This document shows, one piece after another, positions 8,139-15,269 of a stretch of DNA of 64,000 nt (position 1 is the stretch's first letter; every line of letters starts with the position of its first letter). The notes below the pieces were generated by a model. The model saw only the letters and a list, made by a program, of their open reading frames with translations, did no database searches and was not told the origin of the DNA. The position numbers and the translations under genes were made by a program. The DNA comes from Acidobacteriota bacterium (GTDB lineage: Bacteria; Acidobacteriota; Vicinamibacteria; Vicinamibacterales; CAVVIG01), in the NCBI GenBank assembly GCA_018268955.1, contig JAFDVO010000022.1, positions 62,001-126,000 of the forward strand. The letters run 5' to 3'.

Positions 8139-8953
8139 GCCAGGTCTCCAATCCACCCCCGCACCCGCGTGCTCAGCGCCGTATCCCGCGTCAGGACGGT
8201 AACCTGGCTTGGCGATGTGATCGCGTAGGCGGACCCATCAAGGTGCGTCGCTGCGCCACCAGCTTCGGTGAGCACGAAGGCGGGTGCGCCATGATCCCAG
8301 GGGAGCAGCCGGTAGTAGACGACGAAGTCCTTGCGACCGCGCAGGACGTCCGTGTATTCAACTGCCGCGGCGCCGCATGACGCCGCCTGTACATAGCGGC
8401 CGTCGAGCCGCGCGAGGACAACCGTGCGGCGGGCCTCGGGCATGAAGCGGACGAAGAGGGTCGCCCTGAGCGGGTCGTGAGCTGCGGTCGCTACGCGAAT
8501 CCGCTGCCCATTCAGGAACGCGCCGCTGCCGGACTCCGCCACGAATGCCTCCTGGCGGACGGGCAGGTACACCCAGGACGCGCGGACCTGCCGGTCGCGG
8601 ACGAGGCTCACCATCACGCCGAATCCGTCGGACCCCGACGCGAAGTTGCGCGTGCCGTCCAGGGGGTCGACGACCCAGAGGTACCCGTCGGCGTGCACGC
8701 GGTCGAGGATCGACCGGTCCGCGGCGGCAGCCTCTTCACCGAGCACCGGGGCCTCGACGATCGAGCGGAGCCCGTCAGTCAGTGCGGTCTCGACCTCGCG
8801 GTCGACGACGGTCACGATGTCCTCGGTATCGCCGAAGCCGGCCTTCGAGCTGACGTCACCCGCACGGAGCGAGCGGAAACGGGGCAGCACAAGGTCGGCG
8901 CTGACCTGCGCGATCAGCACGGTGACCGCGTCGATATCGGGGTTTACACTCAC
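8135..8953 (-). CDS. Inositol monophosphatase / CysQ-family phosphatase
   Basis: 272 residues of the lithium-sensitive, Mg-dependent sugar and nucleotide phosphatase superfamily. The metal-site motifs are present in order: GEE (72-74), WVVDPLDGTRNF (about 93-104), and LLPWDHGAPAFVLTEAGG near 215-232. Substrate class (inositol phosphate, 3'-phosphoadenosine phosphate or fructose bisphosphate) cannot be decided. The frame is open to 9094, but that part overlaps the divergent methyltransferase. The GTG at 8953 is preceded by GGGAG at 5-6 bp, so I take it. Its stop overlaps the MOSC gene start. Confidence 0.85.
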   Translation of the reverse strand: MSVNPDIDAVTVLIAQVSADLVLPRFRSLRAGDVSSKAGFGDTEDIVTVVDREVETALTDGLRSIVEAPVLGEEAAAADRSILDRVHADGYLWVVDPLDGTRNFASGSDGFGVMVSLVRDRQVRASWVYLPVRQEAFVAESGSGAFLNGQRIRVATAAHDPLRATLFVRFMPEARRTVVLARLDGRYVQAASCGAAAVEYTDVLRGRKDFVVYYRLLPWDHGAPAFVLTEAGGAATHLDGSAYAITSPSQVTVLTRDTALSTRVRGWIGDLA

Positions 8954-9068
8954 TCCACTCCCGCCTTGATGCGCGCGTGACACCTGACCACCCTCACGCC
9001 TCCAATCAATGGTGGCACAGGGCGAGGCGACGACCTGCACGTGCGTTGCGAAGCGCGGGCCCGCCGCG

Positions 9069-9074
9069 TACGAT
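9069..9074 (+). promoter_or_regulatory. TANNNT hexamer (TACGAT) 8 bp before the methyltransferase ATG
   Basis: TACGAT ends 8 bp before ATG 9083 and no Shine-Dalgarno is present. A -10 box here would start transcription at or near the start codon, giving a leaderless mRNA. This is inference from spacing. Confidence 0.4.
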
Positions 9075-9082
9075 CCGCTGGC

Positions 9083-9889
9083 ATGCCACGGCATTTGATC
9101 TCGAGTGCGTATCTCGTCCTTGCGCTGGCGCTCGCAGCCACACCGGCCGGTGCACAGCCGTCTGCACCGACCGAGCCGGTGCTCGGCCAGAAAGGCAAGG
9201 ATGTTCAGTGGGTGCCATCTCCGGCACCGCTTGTCGAGAAGATGCTCGACATGGCGCAGGTCACCCCGAAGGACTTCGTCGTCGACCTCGGGTCCGGTGA
9301 CGGGGTGTTGGTGATCGCGGCGGCGCGCCGTGGAGTCCGTGCGATGGGGATCGAATACGACGGGAACCTTGTCGACGTGTCCAGGCGGAATGCCAGGGAG
9401 GCAGGCGTCGAGCGGCTAACGCGGTTCGTGAAGGGCGACATCTTCAAGAAGGACTTCTCGAAGGCGACGGTGGTCACCACGTTCCTGTTGCCGTCGCTCA
9501 ATCTCCAGCTCCGCCCGACGCTCCTCGCGATGAAGCCTGGCACACGGGTGGTGTCGAACACCTTTCCGATGGGGGAATGGGAGCCGGACGACCGCGTTCG
9601 GATGGAGGGGCCGTGCGAGCGCTGGTGCGAGGCGCTGTTCTGGATCGTACCGGCACGCGTGGGTGGGTCGTGGCGGACGCCGCAGGGCGAACTGGCGCTC
9701 ACGCAGCGGTTCCAGTTCGTGTCCGGCACTCTCGGCAAGGACCCGATCGAGAACGGTCGGCTCCGCGGCGCCGAGATCTCGTTCACCGCGGGTGGTGCGG
9801 CGTACGTCGGCCGGGTCGACGGTCCCCGGATTACAGGCACCCGCGAGGTGGACGGCAGGCGCACGAACTGGAGCGCCCTTCACCGCTGA
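9083..9889 (+). CDS. Exported class I SAM-dependent methyltransferase-like protein
   Basis: 268 residues. The first 24 form a Sec-type signal (MPRHLISSAYLVLALALAATPAGA). The mature part starts with a short acidic block and then the Rossmann-like methyltransferase core: VVDLGSGDGVLVIAAA at about 66-81 (SAM-binding loop) and GIEYD with the acidic residue at 91. The C-terminal half looks beta-rich. Classical SAM methyltransferases are cytosolic because SAM is, so the signal peptide is odd, although signal-bearing relatives are known in several Gram-negatives. ATG 9083 is chosen because the signal peptide begins there. It is divergent from the phosphatase gene. Confidence 0.8.
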   Translation: MPRHLISSAYLVLALALAATPAGAQPSAPTEPVLGQKGKDVQWVPSPAPLVEKMLDMAQVTPKDFVVDLGSGDGVLVIAAARRGVRAMGIEYDGNLVDVSRRNAREAGVERLTRFVKGDIFKKDFSKATVVTTFLLPSLNLQLRPTLLAMKPGTRVVSNTFPMGEWEPDDRVRMEGPCERWCEALFWIVPARVGGSWRTPQGELALTQRFQFVSGTLGKDPIENGRLRGAEISFTAGGAAYVGRVDGPRITGTREVDGRRTNWSALHR

Positions 9890-9912
9890 GGGAGGCGTCC
9901 GCGCTCCGCGGC

Positions 9913-10500
9913 TCACCTGCGCTGGAGTTCCTGCAGCAGCCAGAGTCTCGCCCGTTTCCAGTCGCGCATCACCGTTTCGGGCGACACGTCCAGCGCCTCG
10001 GCGGTTTCGTCCACGCTCAGCCCGCCGAAGAAACGCATTTCGACGACGCGTGCCTTGCGTGCATCGACCTGTTCGAGGTCCGTCAGCGCATCGTCGAGGC
10101 GCGTGATCTCGTCTGGTGTGTCGTTCGCGATGGCGAACTCGTCCAGCGTGACGCGGGCCGCGCCGCCTCCGCGCTTCTGGTACTGCTTCGATCGGGCGTG
10201 GTCCACGAGCACCCGTCGCATGACCCGGGCCGCCATCGCCAGAAAATGCGACCGGTTCTGCCAGTCCATCCGCTCGACGTCCGCGAGGCGGAGGTAGGCC
10301 TCATTCACGAGGGCGGTCGCCTGAAGGCTGTGCCCCGGGCGCTCGCCGGCCATGCAGGCCCTGGCGATCTGGTGGAGGTCGCGGTGCACGACGACCATGA
10401 TTGCGTCGAGGGCGCTGCGATCCCCGCGGCCCCACTGATTCAGCAGGCGCGTTACGTCGTGCTGGGGCTCGTCTTCACTGTCCAACGCAGTGGTCGTCAT
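9913..10500 (-). CDS. ECF-type RNA polymerase sigma factor (Sig-70_X6 kind)
   Basis: 195 residues. Region 2 is visible in ALVNEAYLRLADVERMDW and FLAMAARVMRRVLVDHAR, and region 4 in ARVVEMRFFGGLSVDETAEA followed by the helix-turn-helix part VSPETVMRDWKRARLWL. The length and the RRVLVDHARSK block match the TIGR02999-type ECF group common in acidobacteria, often encoded near Ser/Thr kinases. The start is ATG 10500 with GGAG at good spacing. No anti-sigma factor lies next to it; the genes upstream on the same strand encode two exported proteins and a membrane Ser/Thr kinase, a likely partner. Confidence 0.92.
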   Translation of the reverse strand: MTTTALDSEDEPQHDVTRLLNQWGRGDRSALDAIMVVVHRDLHQIARACMAGERPGHSLQATALVNEAYLRLADVERMDWQNRSHFLAMAARVMRRVLVDHARSKQYQKRGGGAARVTLDEFAIANDTPDEITRLDDALTDLEQVDARKARVVEMRFFGGLSVDETAEALDVSPETVMRDWKRARLWLLQELQRR

Positions 10501-10598
10501 GGTCACTCCACGGGAAAGGGCGAGGAGGGACCGCTGGTACGGGTAGTCCTCCTCGCCGCGTGTGCTGCGCAGGTCGTGTGCCGAGGCGGGGCGCGGCG

Positions 10599-11018
10599 TC
10601 AGCGCTTGGGGTAGATGAACTCCCGCCCGTGGCTCTCGCCGGGGGCGAAGATGGCGACGATGCGGGGCGGCGCGTTCGGCTCGGTCTCCCTGTCGAAGAG
10701 GATCGAGTAGTTGTCGGTCGCCGTCTGGCGCACCGTCGGCAGCGTGAGCAGCCAGCGGTACGGCTTGCCGGTGCTGTCGCGCACGAGGATGGCGTTCGAG
10801 CCGCCGTCCTGGAAGACGTACGTGCCGGCCGAGAGGGAGAGTCCGGGCAGCGAGACCGGCGCCGAGAAGGTGAGCGCCATGTCACCCTGTGCCATGGTGG
10901 TGGATTTTCCACGCACGATGATCGCCTCCTGGAACTTCTGGCCCGCAGCCTGGAGGGCCGTGGTGCCCGCCATCGCCGTGAGGACCGCCGCCGCCGTCAG
11001 TGCCATGCTCTTCTTCAT
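10599..11018 (-). CDS. Small exported protein of unknown function
   Basis: 139 residues with a Sec signal (MKKSMALTAAAVLTAMAGTTALQA) and a mature part of about 115 residues that looks beta-rich (LPGLSLSAGTYVFQDGGSNA, then short alternating strands) and ends EFIYPKR. I do not recognise the family by name. The ATG at 11018 has GGAGG 5 bp upstream, which settles the start; the longer open frame to 11126 is not used. It lies between the ECF sigma factor and another exported protein, all on the reverse strand, so it may be a target or component of that regulatory cluster. Confidence 0.7.
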   Translation of the reverse strand: MKKSMALTAAAVLTAMAGTTALQAAGQKFQEAIIVRGKSTTMAQGDMALTFSAPVSLPGLSLSAGTYVFQDGGSNAILVRDSTGKPYRWLLTLPTVRQTATDNYSILFDRETEPNAPPRIVAIFAPGESHGREFIYPKR

Positions 11019-11279
11019 AACGCCTCCGAGGGTGTCGACCCCGGTCACGTCCGGGTGTCCATGTTGCCTCACCCTGAGAGGCGGGATTCTGGGGCGGAAA
11101 CTGGCAGCGGGTGCAAGAAGACGCAAGCTGCCAAGACGTTGATGCCTCCTTGGCAGTACGCGGTTGAGCGTGGCGCCAGAGTCCGGCGGCGGCTTCTCGA
11201 ATCAGGCGCACTTCATGCGGCATGCGGCTAGCGCTCCGCGGGTCGACGGGTCGTCACCGAGACGGGTTCTGATGCCTCT

Positions 11280-12440
11280 TCAGAAGATCGAACCCAGGTC
11301 GAAGAACACCGACAGCTCAATATGGGCATCCAGGTTGTCACTCGCCCGTGCCTTCCTGCCGGTGAGCTTTGGGCCAAATGCGTTCGCGTCGAATCCGCCA
11401 GGGAAAGCGATAGCCGCGACCCTAAGTTGTGGGACAGTCCGCGCCCACCGTTTTGACCGCTTCCATGAAGGGAGATGGAAGTCTGCGTGGACGCTGACGG
11501 TGGGCTTGACAATCGTCTGGAACCCGAACGAGTAGATCCACGCTAGGCCGGCCGAAGCGCCAAGGTCGACAACGTCGAGTCGTGATCTTTCCTGACAATC
11601 CCGAACTGAGCAGTCATCCCGCGTCTTGAAGAATGGCCGGAATTCCCACAGAGGTCCTACGGTGAACATGTGCATGGGGTATCCATTTGCGTAGGCTTCC
11701 CGATCGTCAGGTGGGGTGTCGGGACCGGCGATTTCCGCCGCGTTGTCGCGTTTGGAGTAGAAGCGCATCAACCAATTCAGACTCTGCTTGCGCTGCTCGT
11801 CTTCTCGTGCGCCGCATGTGGACACCCGCAGGCCCGTTGCAACTGGTAGTGCGAACGCGCTGGGGCGCAGCGCGTCCAATGACGAAGCCCGCTTGCGAAG
11901 GTGATTCCACTGCTCCTCTTGCCTCTGCAGCCCTCGCACAAGGGCGCTGAGACGCGAATCACCGTCGTATGCGACGCTCGTCAGGAAGGTGCTGTCGAAC
12001 CTAAATGTCGAGGGATTCAGGCCTACCACGAAGGACGTAGCGATTCCGTCGAGGTCTGCACTGGTGATGTAGGTGCCGAGCAGCCGTTCCATCGCCGGCG
12101 CGTACTCCTGCTCCCATCGTGCACTTTCGGCAGCCATCTGGCCGAGCTGTCGGAGCAGAAGATCCCGCTCGGGCGAAGGCACCGGTATCAGAATGGTCAA
12201 TCTGGCTCGCAAGTCGGTCGCGCGTCCTCCGAGTTCCCGCTCAGCCTGTAGGAAGGCACGGATCTCCTTCTCGATAGGACTGTCTTTCGCGCCGAAGCAA
12301 TTCGTCCGCAGCTCGAATTGGAACCCGTGAAATCCCTTCGGCCCGCTCAATTCGTCAATCCACCCCCACCATGCATGCGCCGGCCCGGCTGCGCCGAGGA
12401 GAGCGACCAACGCGCATATCACCACTCGCACCTGTCTCAT
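11280..12440 (-). CDS. Exported or outer-membrane protein of unknown function
   Basis: 386 residues. A Sec signal (MRQVRVVICALVALLGAAGPAHA) precedes WWGWIDELSGPKGFHGFQFE. The middle is alpha-helical and charged (residues about 60-200), while the last 150 residues look like beta strands and the chain ends in ...FFDLGSIF. A terminal Phe is typical of proteins inserted by the Bam machinery, so a small outer-membrane barrel is possible. GAGGAAG just before ATG 12440 supports the start. Base composition is somewhat less GC-rich (52-65% in lines I counted) than the neighbours, which may point to later acquisition. No named family recognised. Confidence 0.6.
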   Translation of the reverse strand: MRQVRVVICALVALLGAAGPAHAWWGWIDELSGPKGFHGFQFELRTNCFGAKDSPIEKEIRAFLQAERELGGRATDLRARLTILIPVPSPERDLLLRQLGQMAAESARWEQEYAPAMERLLGTYITSADLDGIATSFVVGLNPSTFRFDSTFLTSVAYDGDSRLSALVRGLQRQEEQWNHLRKRASSLDALRPSAFALPVATGLRVSTCGAREDEQRKQSLNWLMRFYSKRDNAAEIAGPDTPPDDREAYANGYPMHMFTVGPLWEFRPFFKTRDDCSVRDCQERSRLDVVDLGASAGLAWIYSFGFQTIVKPTVSVHADFHLPSWKRSKRWARTVPQLRVAAIAFPGGFDANAFGPKLTGRKARASDNLDAHIELSVFFDLGSIF

Positions 12441-12509
12441 GCTTCCTCACTTCCTGCCTGCCTGCGTGTGCCTGCCATGGTTGTGAGGTCACTGCGGGCC
12501 GCGCGTGGA

Positions 12510-13379
12510 TCAGCGGCGCGAACTGACCTGGTTGACTCCGAAGACCGTGAAGATGTTCTCGTCGTGCCGGACCAGCTCCGGCAGCGCCCCCGCCAGCGGT
12601 GACGCGAGTTGCAGACGGGGCTGCATGGTCGGGCAGAAGAGAAGCGTCTCGTCCCTGTCCGCTCCGAGGGCGTAACACTCAGCCCCGTTCCAGCGCACGA
12701 CGTCGAACTCCGCGTGATACAGCACGCGAAACGGCAGTACCAGGGTGAACAGCGAAAGCAGCACCACTGCGACTACGCCGGCAAGGAGAAGCCGATACGG
12801 CAGATCCTTGTGCACGGGAGCGAGCCGCCAGGCGATGCCAAGGGCTGTCAGCGATCCGATGAGTTCGCCGGTGAACACCTTCCTGAAGAACCACTGGAAG
12901 GGCCGATTGGATGGTGCGAGGAGTGCGAGTTTCTCGGGCGGAGCGGACCAGAGGTTCCCCGCGAGCAGCAGGTCCGCAAAGAAGTCCTGGAAGTACAGCC
13001 AGCCGGCGACCAGCGAGGCCGCGGCGCACAACAGCAGCAGCGCGCCCCGGACGTGGTGATCGTCGAGCCGCCACAGTCGGACGCTCGCGTCGGCCCACGC
13101 GGCCGCACGCGCGTTGACGCTGGCGGCTGCCGGCACGAGCATCACGAGCAGGTGGTGGAGTCCGAACAGCAGCGCGCCCACCCCGATGACGAGCAGGAGG
13201 GTCGCCAGCGTGCCCAGGCTCGCGCGCGCTCCCCATCGCACCCAGTCGAGCGGCGACTCGTGCACGAAGCGTCCGTGGCCGAGCGCGGACGTGAACTCCA
13301 GCGAGGTGATCCAGCCGAGGAGGCCGAGCAGCAGCACGCCCCCGCGACGCCGAGCAGTGCCGCCTGCGCACGGCGCCAC
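12510..13379 (-). CDS. Membrane-anchored C-terminal half of the frameshifted Ser/Thr kinase
   Basis: This frame carries several hydrophobic helices (GGVLLLGLLGWITSLEF, LATLLLVIGVGALLFGLHHL, ALLLLCAAASLVAGWLYF) and a C-terminal globular tail, but no credible start of its own. It picks up exactly where the kinase frame turns into nonsense. One additional G in the five-G run on the coding strand (C-run at 13339-13343) would join the two into one protein of about 638 residues with an N-terminal kinase and a C-terminal membrane/periplasmic part. This is either a real mutation, ribosomal frameshifting, or a base-calling error. The initial codons of this open frame, before about 13343, are not expected to be used. 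Confidence 0.6.
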   Translation of the reverse strand: MAPCAGGTARRRGGVLLLGLLGWITSLEFTSALGHGRFVHESPLDWVRWGARASLGTLATLLLVIGVGALLFGLHHLLVMLVPAAASVNARAAAWADASVRLWRLDDHHVRGALLLLCAAASLVAGWLYFQDFFADLLLAGNLWSAPPEKLALLAPSNRPFQWFFRKVFTGELIGSLTALGIAWRLAPVHKDLPYRLLLAGVVAVVLLSLFTLVLPFRVLYHAEFDVVRWNGAECYALGADRDETLLFCPTMQPRLQLASPLAGALPELVRHDENIFTVFGVNQVSSRR

Positions 13380-14425
13380 GGAGAGGGGGAGACGAGTGCG
13401 GCCGGCCGTTCCGTGAGGGCTGACAGGTCCAGCAGCAGCTCGGCCGCATCCTTGTACCGACGCGTCGTGTCGGGCTCCAGTGCCTTCTCGACGATCCGTG
13501 CGTAGGCGATCGGGAGGTCGCTGCGTCGCCCGAGCAGCGGGCGACGACGGCCCTGCATGTGGGACAGGCGAAGCCCGCTCACGCCGACTCCCTCGACCGG
13601 GTACTCGCCGGTCACCATGTAGTACAGGAGCACGCCGACGCTGTAGACGTCACTCGCCTTCGAGGCCGCCTCGCCGACGAGTACCTCGGGCGCCATGTAA
13701 AGCGGCGTTCCGATGTTCGGCTCCTTGCCGCGCACCTGCAGGTCCTGGGCAAGGCGACCGGCACCGAAGTCCATGAGGACGATGCGGCCGGCCTTGCGAC
13801 GCATGACATTGCGCGCCTTCACGTCGCGGTGGACGAAGTCGTCGATGTGCACGGCCGCGAGCGCCCGGCAGACGTCGGCGCCAATGAGGGCCGCTTCCTG
13901 CGCACTGAGCGTGCCGTGCTGGGCGACGAGCGCTTCGAGCGTGACGCCCTCGACCAGCTCCATGCAGAGACCGAGCTGGTCGCCGTTCTCCGCGATGTCG
14001 AACACGCGTACGACGTTCGGATGATCGATGCGGGCGAGCGCCTGCCCTTCCTTGATGAGGGCGGCCTTGAGCCAGGCGTCGGAGACGCGCTCGTGGAGGA
14101 TCTTGATCGCGATGACCCGGTTGAGTAGCGGATCGAGGGCACGGTAGACCGCGCCGAACCCACCCTCGCCGATCTTCTCGCGCAAGACGTATTTGCCCCA
14201 GGTGCCAAACGCCGCGGGGCTCAGCCCGTGGGTCGACGGCGTGGCGGTCGACACCTGGCTCGGTCTGACCGCTCCGCTTGGCTCGATGGTGCGGGCCAGG
14301 TCGTCGAGCCGCTCCGCCAACTGGACCCAGCGGGCCTCGAAGTCGGGCGGGGCATTCGCATCCAGCGCGTCCCAGTCGACCGGCTCGCGCGGCCCCTGGG
14401 GTGCCGGGCTCGCGCCCTCAGCCAT
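13142..14425 (-). CDS. Ser/Thr protein kinase, reading frame shifted after the kinase domain
   Basis: Start ATG 14425. After about 75 disordered residues comes a complete Hanks-type kinase: glycine loop GEGGFGAVY (86-94), ATP lysine K108 in AIKIL, catalytic HRDVKARN (199-206), DFG (219-221) and APE (245-247). The domain ends near residue 345. From about residue 363 (position 13339) the frame yields Cys/Ser/Arg-rich nonsense, while another frame continues a sensible membrane domain, so the last 65 codons are probably not genuine. Such kinases phosphorylate regulators and envelope targets. The gene is on the same strand as, and about 1.2-2.6 kb upstream of, the ECF factor and two exported proteins. 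Confidence 0.8.
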   Translation of the reverse strand: MAEGASPAPQGPREPVDWDALDANAPPDFEARWVQLAERLDDLARTIEPSGAVRPSQVSTATPSTHGLSPAAFGTWGKYVLREKIGEGGFGAVYRALDPLLNRVIAIKILHERVSDAWLKAALIKEGQALARIDHPNVVRVFDIAENGDQLGLCMELVEGVTLEALVAQHGTLSAQEAALIGADVCRALAAVHIDDFVHRDVKARNVMRRKAGRIVLMDFGAGRLAQDLQVRGKEPNIGTPLYMAPEVLVGEAASKASDVYSVGVLLYYMVTGEYPVEGVGVSGLRLSHMQGRRRPLLGRRSDLPIAYARIVEKALEPDTTRRYKDAAELLLDLSALTERPAALVSPSPWRRAQAALLGVAGACCCSASSAGSPRWSSRPRSATDASCTSRRSTGCDGERARAWARWRPSCSSSGWARCCSDSTTCS

Positions 14426-14818
14426 GGCTGCACTCCCGAATGAAGGTCGATGGCAGGGAAGGGCGCTCGAGACGCGCGCACGTCGCCGCGCACACGGCAG
14501 GGTTGACGTGCGCGATGGCCTCCGCCGCGGGCTCCCGCAGGAGGGGTTCACGAAGCAAAGCCGCGTGGCTCAGCCCGTTCATGCTCGGTTGTGAGAGCGG
14601 GATGATACATCGCCCCGCTGCGCGCCACACGGCTTTTTGATGGCGTGCACGCGGTCGGAGGCGGTCTTCGCAGCGTGGCATGGAGGAGGGGCAGAAACCG
14701 GCACTCGCCCAGGTGCGCCGGCCGACGGCTGCGGACCAGGCGCTACGGCTGACGTGGCGCGCCGGCCGGATGGGATGTACACTCTGCGAAGCTGTCTTAC
14801 GCGACGGGGGAACCTATC
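14426..14818. other. 393-bp gap between divergent kinase and cytochrome genes
   Basis: I see no convincing gene here. Short open frames on both strands have arginine-rich, noncoding-like translations. The stretch must hold the promoters of the two divergent genes. A TACACT at 14778-14783 could be a -10 box for the cytochrome gene, with no good -35 partner. Confidence 0.4.
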
Positions 14819-15238
14819 GTGCGGAGTGTGGTGTGTCTCGCGGCGTTAGCCATGGTCGCCCTGGCCCCGGCCCTCTCGGGTGCGCGGGCTGAAGAAGCCT
14901 CGGTCGAACACGGGAAGTACCTCGTCGAGCACGTGGCCCGCTGCCCGGAGTGCCACACGCCCAGGACGGAGTCTGGTGAGCTGGACCGGTCCCGCTGGAT
15001 GAAAGGCGCCACCCTGATGGCCCTGCCGATCATCTCGCCGCGCGACGCCTATCGCAAATCGCCCGACCTGTCGTCCACGAGTCCGCTCTGGTCCCGCTGG
15101 GGCGAGGACGGCGTCGAACGGTTCCTGCAGACGGCACGCAACCCGCGCGGCAACCACGCGGACCCGCCGATGCCGACCTACACGCTCAACGCCGAGGACG
15201 CCCAGGCGATCGTCGCCTACTTGCGCACGCTGCCGTAG
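14819..15238 (+). CDS. Small periplasmic c-type cytochrome
   Basis: 139 residues with a Sec signal (hydrophobic core to about residue 24, cleavage near ARA-EE). One CxxCH haem motif, CPECH, lies at 42-46, and a methionine in DPPMPTYTL near 117 could be the distal ligand. Size and order (haem motif early, YLRTLP at the end) fit the single-haem cytochrome c domains that serve as electron carriers or dehydrogenase subunits. GTG 14819 is preceded by a purine-rich GGGGGAA. It ends 31 bp before the ABC exporter, but that gene has its own -10-like box, so co-transcription is uncertain. Confidence 0.85.
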   Translation: MRSVVCLAALAMVALAPALSGARAEEASVEHGKYLVEHVARCPECHTPRTESGELDRSRWMKGATLMALPIISPRDAYRKSPDLSSTSPLWSRWGEDGVERFLQTARNPRGNHADPPMPTYTLNAEDAQAIVAYLRTLP

Positions 15239-15256
15239 CGAGCGTCGCGGCTCACG

Positions 15257-15262
15257 TAGAAT
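15257..15262 (+). promoter_or_regulatory. TAGAAT box 7 bp before the ABC exporter GTG
   Basis: TAGAAT differs from the TATAAT consensus at one position and ends 7 bp before GTG 15270; there is no Shine-Dalgarno. This is the expected geometry for a leaderless transcript. Confidence 0.45.
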
Positions 15263-15269
15263 CGGACAC

